Source: PALG01 sp964495885 (GTDB lineage: Bacteria; Bacteroidota; Bacteroidia; Flavobacteriales; Flavobacteriaceae). From it: a stretch of 64,000 nucleotides of DNA. The notes beneath the pieces were generated by a model, which saw nothing but the letters and a program-made list of their open reading frames with translations, was not told where the DNA came from and made no database searches. A program made the translations under genes and the position numbers. Below are positions 51,222 through 59,343 of the stretch, piece by piece. Each line of letters opens with the position of its first letter. Positions within the stretch are counted from its first letter, which is position 1. The DNA lies in assembly GCA_964495885.1 (NCBI GenBank), contig CAZBWO010000003.1, positions 165,799-229,798 of the forward strand, given 5' to 3'.

Positions 51222-52376
51222 ATGAAAAAAACGGGAACTATTATCACTCTTGTCACTATTGTTGTATTTTTCAGTGGTGCGATGTATTGGCTTTGGGCAA
51301 AAAATGCTGAAGATCCAGTGGTATATAAATCAGAGCCACCCACAAAGCAGAATATTGTAAAAAAAACAGTTGCAACGGGAAGCATTGTGCCCAAGGAAGA
51401 AGTGCTTATTAAGCCTAATATTTCTGGTATTATTGACGAAATATTTGTGGAAGCTGGGGATCAAGTACAAGCTGGAGATTTAATTGCTAAGGTAAAAGTA
51501 GTGCCTAATGTGAATTCACTTAATTCTGCTAGAAATAGCATCAATAGTGCCCAAACACAATTGGAAACTGCACGATTGGCTTTACAGAATCAAGAGAATA
51601 TTTATAAAAGACAAAAGGAGCTTTTTGATAAAGGCGTCATCTCTGCCAATGAATTTGATAATGCACAGCTTACTTACAATCAAGCAGTTCAAAGATTTAA
51701 TCAAGAAAAAGTGAATCTACAAGGCGCAAGGCAAACCTTCGAAATTGTAAAAACAGGAACGACCAGTGGTTTAGGAACTGCAGCAAATACTGAAATTAGG
51801 GCTACGGTTTCCGGGATGGTTTTGGACGTACCTGTGAAGGTAGGAAACCAAGTAATTGAAGCCAACAACTTTAATGATGGAACGACCATCGCTACCTTGG
51901 CCGATGTGAATAAAATGATTTTTGAAGGAAAAGTAGACGAAAGTGAGGTTGGAAAAATAAAGGAAGACCTTCCTTTGGAAATCACGGTAGGAGCTATTGA
52001 AAACGAAAAGTTTGATGCCATCTTGGATTATATCGCTCCCAAAGGAGTTGAAGAAAATGGAGCGATTCAATTTGAAATAAAAGGAAGTCTTAAAAATATC
52101 GATACCACTACCTTTATCCGTGCTGGATTAAGTGCCAATGCGTCTATTATTTTGGCAAGGGCAGACAGCGTCTTGGCAATTAGTGAAGCCTTGGTGCAAT
52201 ATGACCCAAAAACACAAATGCCCTTTGTAGAAGTGCAAACGGGAGAACAGGCGTTTGAGCGAAGGGATGTGGAGTTAGGAATTAGTGACGGCATTAATGT
52301 TGAAATTCTGAATGGAATTTCCGAGGATGACAAAATTAAAGTTTGGAACCAAGTGACTCAACCTAAGGATTTCTAA
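51222..52376 (+). CDS. Periplasmic adaptor protein (HlyD/MacA-like), first copy
   Basis: The 384-residue protein has an N-terminal membrane anchor (about 6-26), a biotinyl-lipoyl-like domain (TGSIVPKEEVLIKPNISGII), a coiled-coil hairpin (about 95-170) with the tip motif RQKELFDKGVISANEF as used for docking to TolC-type channels, and beta-barrel and membrane-proximal domains. It would bridge the ABC permeases to the outer-membrane channel encoded next. Confidence 0.92.
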   Translation: MKKTGTIITLVTIVVFFSGAMYWLWAKNAEDPVVYKSEPPTKQNIVKKTVATGSIVPKEEVLIKPNISGIIDEIFVEAGDQVQAGDLIAKVKVVPNVNSLNSARNSINSAQTQLETARLALQNQENIYKRQKELFDKGVISANEFDNAQLTYNQAVQRFNQEKVNLQGARQTFEIVKTGTTSGLGTAANTEIRATVSGMVLDVPVKVGNQVIEANNFNDGTTIATLADVNKMIFEGKVDESEVGKIKEDLPLEITVGAIENEKFDAILDYIAPKGVEENGAIQFEIKGSLKNIDTTTFIRAGLSANASIILARADSVLAISEALVQYDPKTQMPFVEVQTGEQAFERRDVELGISDGINVEILNGISEDDKIKVWNQVTQPKDF

Positions 52377-52454
52377 TTCCGTACGATACTATTTTTTTTA
52401 AGATATTTGTAACACTTTCATCAATCAAAAGACCAATTTTACAAGCTATCCACT

Positions 52455-53912
52455 ATGAAACAAATTGGATTAATTATACTGTTTTTATGCTTCGGGGTAT
52501 CCCTTCAAGCTCAAAATAAAAAATGGACCCTCAAGGAATGTGTAACCTATGCTTTGGAAAATAATATTTCCGTAAAGCAAAGCGAACTGGATGTTACTCT
52601 TGCCGATATCGAAAAAAGTGATGCGGTTGGGAATTTTCTTCCTTCCCTAAATGGGTCGGCCTCCAATTCGTGGAATACAGGACTTACCCAAAATATTACC
52701 ACGGGGGTATTAGAGAACCAAACTTCTAGAAACTCTTCTTATTCCGTAACGGCTGGTGTTACTTTATTTCAAGGGCTTAGGAATCTTCGATCGTTACAAC
52801 GGGCAAAATTATCTCAAATTTCAGCGACATATGGTCTTTCTAAAATGAAGGATGATATTTCCTTGTTCGTTGCCAATGCTTACTTACAAGTGCTCACTAA
52901 TAAAGCTAATTTGGAGGTGTTGAAAGCGCAGAATGATGTTACTCAAGAACAAATTCAGCGTACGCAGGATTTAGTAGATGCGGGAGTGCTTCCAAAAGGG
53001 GATTTGCTGGAAATTCAAGCCACAGATGCTACCGAAAAACAAAACATTGCCGTAAACGAAAACAATGTGCAAATTTCACTTATAAGCTTGGCACAGCTCT
53101 TACTCGTGAAGGATTATGAGAATTTTGATATTGAAGATGAAGGCTATGAAATTATTGATGAGGGGATTTCGGCAAAAGGGATTTCCGAAATATTAACTTC
53201 TGCTAAGGAAAACCGTTCTGAAATTAAAATCGCCGAAACGAACTTAGAATTGGCACAGAAAGACCTTCAAATAGCACGTTCTGCCTATTACCCTACCTTA
53301 AACGCATTTATCAACTACAATACACGAGAATCTGATAGAACGCGAGGAATTGAATCTATTATTGATAGTGATAACCCCATTACCCTTACAGATGAGCCTA
53401 TTGGTGTGGTAGATGGTACCGGTGAACCTGTCTTCGGATTACAGCCTAATGTGGTTGGACTAAGAGAGTTGGATCCACTTCCTTTTACAGAACAATTGTA
53501 TTTGAATGATGGTATTTCCTATGGCTTTCAATTAAATGTTCCTATCTTTAATGGGTTTTCCACCCGAAATAATGTAAAGCGCAATAAAGTAAATGTAGAA
53601 CGGCAAAAGATTTTGCTGGAACAAGCACAATTAGATTTAGAGTCTACGGTGTATCAGGCATATGTAGACGCCAAAGGATCTTATACATCTTTTGAGGCAG
53701 CGCAAAAGGCACTGGAATCACAGGAATTGGCATATCAATATGCTAAAGACAGGTATGATGTTGGATTAACAAATGCTTTTGATTTCAGCCAAGCAAAGGC
53801 TCGCTATGACAACGCAAAAATTGAGGCCAATAGAGCGAAGTATGATTATATTTTTAAATTAAAAGTTTTGGAATTGTACTTCGGTATCCCAGCCACGGAA
53901 CTAAAGTTTTAA
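52455..53912 (+). CDS. TolC family outer membrane channel protein
   Basis: The 485-residue protein has a signal peptide (about 1-20) and two repeats of the TolC helix-and-barrel unit. Typical stretches are WTLKECVTYALENNISVKQS at the start and YDVGLTNAFDFSQAKARYDN near the end. It forms the exit duct for the ABC transporter. It is 78 bases after the first adaptor, with a near-promoter box GATATTTG at 52402-52409. The second adaptor gene follows by 6 bases. Confidence 0.94.
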   Translation: MKQIGLIILFLCFGVSLQAQNKKWTLKECVTYALENNISVKQSELDVTLADIEKSDAVGNFLPSLNGSASNSWNTGLTQNITTGVLENQTSRNSSYSVTAGVTLFQGLRNLRSLQRAKLSQISATYGLSKMKDDISLFVANAYLQVLTNKANLEVLKAQNDVTQEQIQRTQDLVDAGVLPKGDLLEIQATDATEKQNIAVNENNVQISLISLAQLLLVKDYENFDIEDEGYEIIDEGISAKGISEILTSAKENRSEIKIAETNLELAQKDLQIARSAYYPTLNAFINYNTRESDRTRGIESIIDSDNPITLTDEPIGVVDGTGEPVFGLQPNVVGLRELDPLPFTEQLYLNDGISYGFQLNVPIFNGFSTRNNVKRNKVNVERQKILLEQAQLDLESTVYQAYVDAKGSYTSFEAAQKALESQELAYQYAKDRYDVGLTNAFDFSQAKARYDNAKIEANRAKYDYIFKLKVLELYFGIPATELKF

Positions 53913-53918
53913 CGAACC

Positions 53919-55205
53919 ATGAATAGAAAAACACTTATTTGGATTATTGTGCTCGTAGTAGCATCCCTCATTCTTTTAATCGCCGGAAAGAAAGCAGGAT
54001 GGTTTGGTAATAGTGCAGATGTAAGGGAAGTGGAGGTTGCTAAAATTGAACCTTTGGATATTGTGGAAACGGTAGCGGCAACAGGGAAAATTCAGCCAGA
54101 GGTAGAAGTAATGCTTTCTTCCGAAGTATCTGGAGAGATTATTGAACTTCCCATAAAGGAAGGCCAACAAGTAGAAAAAGGCGATTTGTTGGTAAAAATT
54201 AACCCAGATTTAATTCAGTCTGCTTTGAGTCAGTCCCAGGCAGGTCTTCAAAATGCTAGATCTCAGTTGGCACAGGCAGAGGCTTCCCTCAAAAATGCAG
54301 AACTAAACTACAATAGAAATAAATCGTTGTTTGATAAAGGAGTCATTTCAAAAAGTGAATGGGAAGCTTCAGTTGCAGACTATGAAATGGCACAAGCCAA
54401 TAGACAAGCTGCCTACTACAATGTACAAAGCGCGGCTGCAAACGTAAAGCAGACCCGTGACAATCTTTCCAGGACTTCTATTTATGCACCTATGTCTGGA
54501 ACAATATCAAAGCTTTCCGTAGAACTTGGGGAACGTGTTGTGGGAACTGCCCAGATGGCAGGTACAGAAATCCTGCGGGTAGCGAATCTATCCAATATGG
54601 AAGTGGAAGTAGATGTGAATGAGAATGATATTGTGAAAGTGCAAATAGGGGATTCTACCTTAGTGGAAGTAGATGCTTACCTAAAACGTGAATTTAAGGG
54701 ATTGGTGACGGAAATCGCCAATTCTGCAGAGACCGCTTTATCTGCAGACCAAGTGACTAATTTTAAAGTAAAAGTGCGTATTTTACCTTCTTCTTACCAA
54801 GACTTACTGGAAGGAAAGCCCGAAAACTTCTCACCATTCAGGCCTGGTATGACAGCCACGGTTGATATAATTACAGAGAAAAAGCAAAAGGTAATTGGTG
54901 TGCCCATTAGTGCGGTTGTGATCAAGACAGATACCAGTGCCACCAAATCCTTCGGAAAGAATAAAACCACTACAGCTTCTGATGAAAAATATGAATGTGT
55001 ATTTGTAAAAGAAGGCGAGGAAGCCAGATTACGTGTTGTGAAAACAGGGATTCAGGATGATAATAACATAGAAATTACCGAAGGACTTTCCGAAGGGGAA
55101 ACCGTAATCACAGGACCTTATAACTTGGTAACCAAAATATTGGATAGCGGAGATAAGATCGCGATTGAAAAAGAAGATAAATCCAAAAAAGAAGACGAAG
55201 AATAA
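53919..55205 (+). CDS. Periplasmic adaptor protein (HlyD/MacA-like), second copy
   Basis: The 428-residue protein has an N-terminal anchor (about 6-24), a lipoyl-like domain, a coiled-coil hairpin (about 95-175) with the tip motif RNKSLFDKGVISKSEWE, and a longer C-terminal part ending in an acidic/Lys-rich tail. It shares LFDKGVIS with the first adaptor but differs elsewhere. Having two adaptors in one ABC efflux operon is unusual. Its stop is directly before the tsaB ATG at 55206. Confidence 0.92.
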   Translation: MNRKTLIWIIVLVVASLILLIAGKKAGWFGNSADVREVEVAKIEPLDIVETVAATGKIQPEVEVMLSSEVSGEIIELPIKEGQQVEKGDLLVKINPDLIQSALSQSQAGLQNARSQLAQAEASLKNAELNYNRNKSLFDKGVISKSEWEASVADYEMAQANRQAAYYNVQSAAANVKQTRDNLSRTSIYAPMSGTISKLSVELGERVVGTAQMAGTEILRVANLSNMEVEVDVNENDIVKVQIGDSTLVEVDAYLKREFKGLVTEIANSAETALSADQVTNFKVKVRILPSSYQDLLEGKPENFSPFRPGMTATVDIITEKKQKVIGVPISAVVIKTDTSATKSFGKNKTTTASDEKYECVFVKEGEEARLRVVKTGIQDDNNIEITEGLSEGETVITGPYNLVTKILDSGDKIAIEKEDKSKKEDEE

Positions 55206-55871
55206 ATGGCACGGATACTCTGTTTGGAAACGGCCACAACCAATTGTTCGGTAACGCTTTCGGAAAACGGAAGCGTTATTGTTTTAAAGGAAGATCGTAG
55301 TAAAGGATATTCCCATGCAGAACGGCTGCATGTGTTGATTTCGGAAGCGCTTAAAGAAGCAAGTTGGGAGATGAATGATTTGGAAGCGGTTGCAATAAGC
55401 AAAGGGCCGGGATCCTATACAGGTCTAAGAATTGGGGTTTCTGCAGCGAAGGGATTGTGTTATGCATTGGATATACCTTTAATTTCGGTAGAGACGCTTC
55501 GGCTTTTGGCGCATCAAGTGCCAAACAATTTTGGAGAGAAATATACTGTTCCCATGATTGATGCGCGTAGAATGGAAGTGTATACTGGGACCTTCACGGA
55601 AAGTAAAGAACTGCTTAACGGGTATAGTGCTTTAATCCTTCAGGAGGATTCTTATGCTCCCTTTTTAAATGAAGGGAAGGTTGTGTTTATAGGAAATGGT
55701 GTAGGTAAATTTTCTGAAATATGTCAACATCCCAACGCTATTTTTCTGAAAGACCGTCTGCCTTCTTCAAAAGAAATGGCAGCATTGTCTGAAGCAAAAT
55801 ATAAAATAGGCGACATGGAAGATGTCGCCTATTTTGAACCTTATTATTTAAAAGATTTTATAATGGGTTAA
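55206..55871 (+). CDS. tsaB: tRNA threonylcarbamoyladenosine synthesis protein TsaB
   Basis: The 221-residue protein begins with the ASKHA-fold stretch LCLETATTNCSVTLSENG and has GPGSYTGLRIGVSAAKGL (about residues 64-81), the TsaB signature. TsaB partners TsaD and TsaE to make t6A37 in tRNA; the others are not in this window. It starts right after the second adaptor gene. A 14-bp hairpin lies within its last codons (55803-55835), and its stop shares TTAA with the convergent gene. Confidence 0.95.
   Translation: MARILCLETATTNCSVTLSENGSVIVLKEDRSKGYSHAERLHVLISEALKEASWEMNDLEAVAISKGPGSYTGLRIGVSAAKGLCYALDIPLISVETLRLLAHQVPNNFGEKYTVPMIDARRMEVYTGTFTESKELLNGYSALILQEDSYAPFLNEGKVVFIGNGVGKFSEICQHPNAIFLKDRLPSSKEMAALSEAKYKIGDMEDVAYFEPYYLKDFIMG
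55803..55835. terminator. Terminator-like hairpin inside the tsaB coding region
   Basis: AAAATAGGCGACAT (55803-55816) pairs perfectly with ATGTCGCCTATTTT (55822-55835) around a 5-base loop. It encodes KIGDMEDVAYF and lies 36 bases before the tsaB stop codon end. On the minus strand the same hairpin follows the convergent gene and is trailed by TTTTATATTTT, so it can serve both. Confidence 0.75.
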
Positions 55872-56590
55872 AGGGTATTGTAATATCTAATAGCCTTTAT
55901 TAAATCCTGCTCATTGTTAAGATCTAGTTCTGCCTTTCTTACATAGTCTTTCATTTCATTCTTGTGATCTGCAAATACCTTTAATTTTTTACTTCTTGAA
56001 GAAGGCATTTCATAGAATTTCCCAGCTTTATCAACTAAATAATAAATAGGGTCATCTTTAAAATTGGCTGGTATGTCCTTAGTTAAAGAAGTAGTTGCGG
56101 GTCTTTTAGCAGTAAAGTTTTTGACCCACTTTTTATATAAATCTATTTTTGCCCCTTCAAACAGAACCTGGAAATATCCTCCTCCTTCAATTCCACCTTT
56201 GTAGGGTGCAAAAATATAGATGTCGGTTCCAATTTTCACAAAAACATCGGGTGATTTCGTTAAAACCCTTGCATCCTCATCAGGAGATTGCAAAGACTCT
56301 TTGATTTCCATTTCATCTGCCATGGCATTATATCTGATGGCAATATTGGTAGCCCAAAGTTCATTGTTTCGATAGATATTCCCGATGAGGTAATTTGGAT
56401 TGTTATATGGGGTTCCGGTATAACTTTCGGTATCCTTGAAATCAATCCCTTTATTTTGGCGCTTGATATATTCATCCATTTGGAAAAGATCGCTGGTAAA
56501 CTGTCTACTCCCATACCCACCACCAAAATTCTGTGCGCTAACAGTGGTGGTAATCAAAATGATGGCAAATGCTATAAATGTATTTTTCAT
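55868..56590 (-). CDS. Secreted hypothetical protein, paralogue A
   Basis: The 240-residue protein has a signal peptide (MKNTFIAFAIILITTTVSA). I do not recognise a named family. It resembles the gene at 58428-59120 throughout: IRYNAMADEMEIKE, KSPDVFVKIG, GYFQVLFEG and YEMPSSRSKKLKVFADHKNE, and both end in DLIKA followed by a short aromatic tail. It is probably periplasmic or on the outer face. It converges on tsaB, sharing TTAA at the two stops. Its promoter is at 56608-56639. Confidence 0.75.
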   Translation of the reverse strand: MKNTFIAFAIILITTTVSAQNFGGGYGSRQFTSDLFQMDEYIKRQNKGIDFKDTESYTGTPYNNPNYLIGNIYRNNELWATNIAIRYNAMADEMEIKESLQSPDEDARVLTKSPDVFVKIGTDIYIFAPYKGGIEGGGYFQVLFEGAKIDLYKKWVKNFTAKRPATTSLTKDIPANFKDDPIYYLVDKAGKFYEMPSSRSKKLKVFADHKNEMKDYVRKAELDLNNEQDLIKAIRYYNTL

Positions 56591-56607
56591 AATTTTTTTA
56601 TTTGTAA

Positions 56608-56639
56608 CAAATGTAAGAAAGCTACTAATGATAAACCAA
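56608..56639 (-). promoter_or_regulatory. Promoter of paralogue A (TTG-N21-TACATTTG)
   Basis: On the minus strand TTG (complement of 56637-56639) is followed after 21 bases by TACATTTG (complement of 56608-56615), an exact -7 match, 18 bases upstream of the start at 56590. Confidence 0.6.
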
Positions 56640-56736
56640 TTATCGTGCCCAAGATGTATGAAAATTGGGTCTATTTTTATAAAAATGGTGTGTATGGTTT
56701 AGGGGCTTTGGTTTATTATGATTAGTTTCGAAATAT

Positions 56737-58431
56737 ATGAAGATGCGCGCCAACCAAACTATAAAATATTGCTTCTTTCTGTTGTTTTTTGTTTCATTAC
56801 AAATAAACGGGCAAGAGGCTTCCTTTGAAGAGAAAATCCAAAAGGCTTCTTTTGAAGAACTTATCGTTTTGTACGATCAAGTTGTTACCGATACAGTTTC
56901 AGCAAAAAAAATTGCTAGGGCTTACATTGAAAAGGGAAAGAAAGTAGGTGACAGTTTGGAAATGGCACGTGGCTATAGTCGGCTTTCCTTTGTTTCCAAC
57001 TATCCTAATGCCATTCAGTTTTTAGATTCTACCATAGTATACTCTGCGAATTCCAATCACCCAAATTTTCCAACCATTGGTCACCTTTTCAAATCCTTGT
57101 ATCATTATAATAATGAAGCGTATGAAGAGAGCCTTCAGGAAGCAATTGAAGCATATAAATACGCAAAGAAAAAAAACAATATTGAGCATCAAGTAACGGC
57201 ATTGCACCAGATTAACGGAATTAATGAACTTTGGGGAGATTATCAAAAAACATTAGAAGCAGAAAAGCTCACTTTTTCTTTATTGCAAGAACACAAGGAA
57301 CTGAATCGCTATTACGAGCATTACATGGCTTCCTTGGAAGGACTTGGGAAATGTTATGTTAGGCTTAATTATCCTGACTCTGCTCTTTATTTCTTTAAGA
57401 AAGGTATTTGGGAATCGCTTAAGGTAAAAGACACTATTACCTATTATGCATTTGTTTCGAGGATAGGATCTGCATTGTATTTACAGAAAGAGTATGCCGC
57501 CGCTTTGGATAGCTTGGAAAAGGCCCATGAAAAGAAGGAGTATTTTGTGAATAGTTATCCTATCTATTATCATTATTATAAAGGACTTATTTTGAAAGAA
57601 ATAGGGAATGAAGATTTATCTATTGCAAATTTTAAAAGGATAGATTCCTTATTTCAAAAAGATGAAATATTAACCCCAGAGTTACCCGAAGTCTACCATA
57701 AACTAGTAGCTTTTTACAAGCAACAGAACAATCCAGAGGAAGAGCTTTATTATTTATATCAATTAGTTTCCGTAGATAGTATGATAGATGCGAAGCAAAT
57801 TTACATAAAGGAAAAAACGACTAAAGACTATACCATTCCCAATTTGTTGGAGGGCAAAAATAAATTCATTGAGGGTTTACAAGAAGAAAATCAAAAGGCA
57901 AACACAAAGCTTTGGATTGTTTTGTTTCTTTTGCTGCTGGTATTCGGAATTGGCTTTTATTATTTCAACAGACAACAGATCTATCGAAAGCGATATGAAC
58001 AATTAATGCATAAAGGAGCAGATCAACCTTCCAGTAATCCTTTAAATGATAAAAAGTCGTTGGATATTTCAGAAGAGATTGTTCAGGAGCTTATGGACAA
58101 ATTGGAAACATTTGAAAAAGAAAAGAAATACCTGTCTTCAGATATTTCCTTAAATGAAGTAGCAAAAATGCTAGGAACAAATTCTACTTATTTGTCGAAT
58201 ATTATTAATCACGAAAAGCAAAAAAACTTCTCTAATTACATCAATCATTTGCGTGTAGCTTATGCTTTTGAAGAATTACGGAATAATCCCACCTTTAGAA
58301 AATATACCATTAAAGCCATCGCAGAGGAATCTGGATTCAATAATGCTGAATCATTCTCTAAAACCTTTTATAAAATCTATGGGTTGTATCCTTCTTTTTA
58401 TGTAAGAAAGCTTAAAGAAGAAAAGGATTAA
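56737..58431 (+). CDS. TPR-domain membrane regulator with AraC-type DNA-binding domain
   Basis: The 564-residue protein has a signal-like N-terminus (about 10-25), a TPR-like helical region (about 40-370), a membrane segment (about 391-409) and a C-terminal AraC-type helix-turn-helix domain (about 460-560) with SLNEVAKMLGTNSTYLSNII and IKAIAEESGFNNAESFSKTF. So a periplasmic sensor part would control a cytoplasmic DNA-binding part across the membrane, as in other Bacteroidota regulators of this build. It lies between two related secreted genes and ends with a TTAA shared with the 58428-59120 gene. An in-frame ATG at 56743 is an alternative start. Confidence 0.88.
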   Translation: MKMRANQTIKYCFFLLFFVSLQINGQEASFEEKIQKASFEELIVLYDQVVTDTVSAKKIARAYIEKGKKVGDSLEMARGYSRLSFVSNYPNAIQFLDSTIVYSANSNHPNFPTIGHLFKSLYHYNNEAYEESLQEAIEAYKYAKKKNNIEHQVTALHQINGINELWGDYQKTLEAEKLTFSLLQEHKELNRYYEHYMASLEGLGKCYVRLNYPDSALYFFKKGIWESLKVKDTITYYAFVSRIGSALYLQKEYAAALDSLEKAHEKKEYFVNSYPIYYHYYKGLILKEIGNEDLSIANFKRIDSLFQKDEILTPELPEVYHKLVAFYKQQNNPEEELYYLYQLVSVDSMIDAKQIYIKEKTTKDYTIPNLLEGKNKFIEGLQEENQKANTKLWIVLFLLLLVFGIGFYYFNRQQIYRKRYEQLMHKGADQPSSNPLNDKKSLDISEEIVQELMDKLETFEKEKKYLSSDISLNEVAKMLGTNSTYLSNIINHEKQKNFSNYINHLRVAYAFEELRNNPTFRKYTIKAIAEESGFNNAESFSKTFYKIYGLYPSFYVRKLKEEKD

Positions 58432-59120
58432 AGCCCGTCTGCGTATTCAACCGCTTTAATTAAATCCTTTTCACGATTGATGTTAAGGTCTTCATCTTTC
58501 GTGTAGTTCTTCACTTGTTTTTTCAAAGAACCAAAAGCATCCAGTTTTTTTCTCTTAGAGCTAGGTAGTTCCATAAAAACACCGGTGTCTTTCACATGTA
58601 AAAAGAAGTTCTCTTTTTGTTTGTATACCGCAGGGACATCTCTTGTGTAGGAATTGGCAGATTCGAAACCTTCCAAAAAGTCTTTTGTAATTTTTTTGTA
58701 CAACTCAAATTTAGTTCCCTCAAAATATACTTGAAAATATCCAGATTTCATCCCTGTTGTATCTAACGGAAGGTATACAAAAACTTCGTTAGCTATTCGA
58801 ACATAAATATCTGGGGATTTTAGCATCACCTTCGCAGAAATATCAGGCTGATTGAGATTTTCTTTGATTTCCATTTCATCCCTGTAGGCATTGTAGCGAA
58901 TCCCTACATTCGCTGCAACCGGTTTTTGTCCTTTGTAAACTGTCCCTCTCACGAAATTATCATTAGCATAGTGAGAACCTTTGTAATTACTGTCCTTGCT
59001 AACTTTAATTGTACCTTGGGTAAGGTAATTTTCAGAATCGTTATTGGTTGGTTCCTTTTGGGCATAAGTAAAAAAAGGAACAATTAGTAAAATCAAAGTG
59101 ATGAGGGTGTACTTCTTCAT
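58428..59120 (-). CDS. Secreted hypothetical protein, paralogue B
   Basis: The 230-residue protein has a signal peptide (MKKYTLITLILLIVPFFTYA). It resembles the gene at 55868-56590: IRYNAYRDEMEIKE, KSPDIYVRI, GYFQVYFEG, FMELPSSKRKKLDAF and DLIKAVEYADGL. Identity is clearest in these blocks; the first 60 residues differ. It converges on the TPR/AraC regulator with a shared TTAA stop overlap. The 223-base region upstream has an AATTCC-N6-GGAATT repeat at 59135-59152 and a near -7 box (TATATTCG on the minus strand, 59185-59192), but nothing firm. Confidence 0.75.
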   Translation of the reverse strand: MKKYTLITLILLIVPFFTYAQKEPTNNDSENYLTQGTIKVSKDSNYKGSHYANDNFVRGTVYKGQKPVAANVGIRYNAYRDEMEIKENLNQPDISAKVMLKSPDIYVRIANEVFVYLPLDTTGMKSGYFQVYFEGTKFELYKKITKDFLEGFESANSYTRDVPAVYKQKENFFLHVKDTGVFMELPSSKRKKLDAFGSLKKQVKNYTKDEDLNINREKDLIKAVEYADGL

Positions 59121-59343
59121 GTTTTTTTTGTTGTAATTCCGAAATTGGAATTTAAAGTTTGAGACTTCATTTTTTCAGAAGGCACGAATATAGACAACGG
59201 AATGAAAAAATGAATGGTAAAAAATGTGAAAATAATCTTAAAACATAAATTCCGACCGGTAAATTGTAAATTTTGAAACTTCTGAAGCCCAAGTAAACAA
59301 TCATAAAATCATTTTAAAAAGTAACCTAAATCCAATTTTTAGT

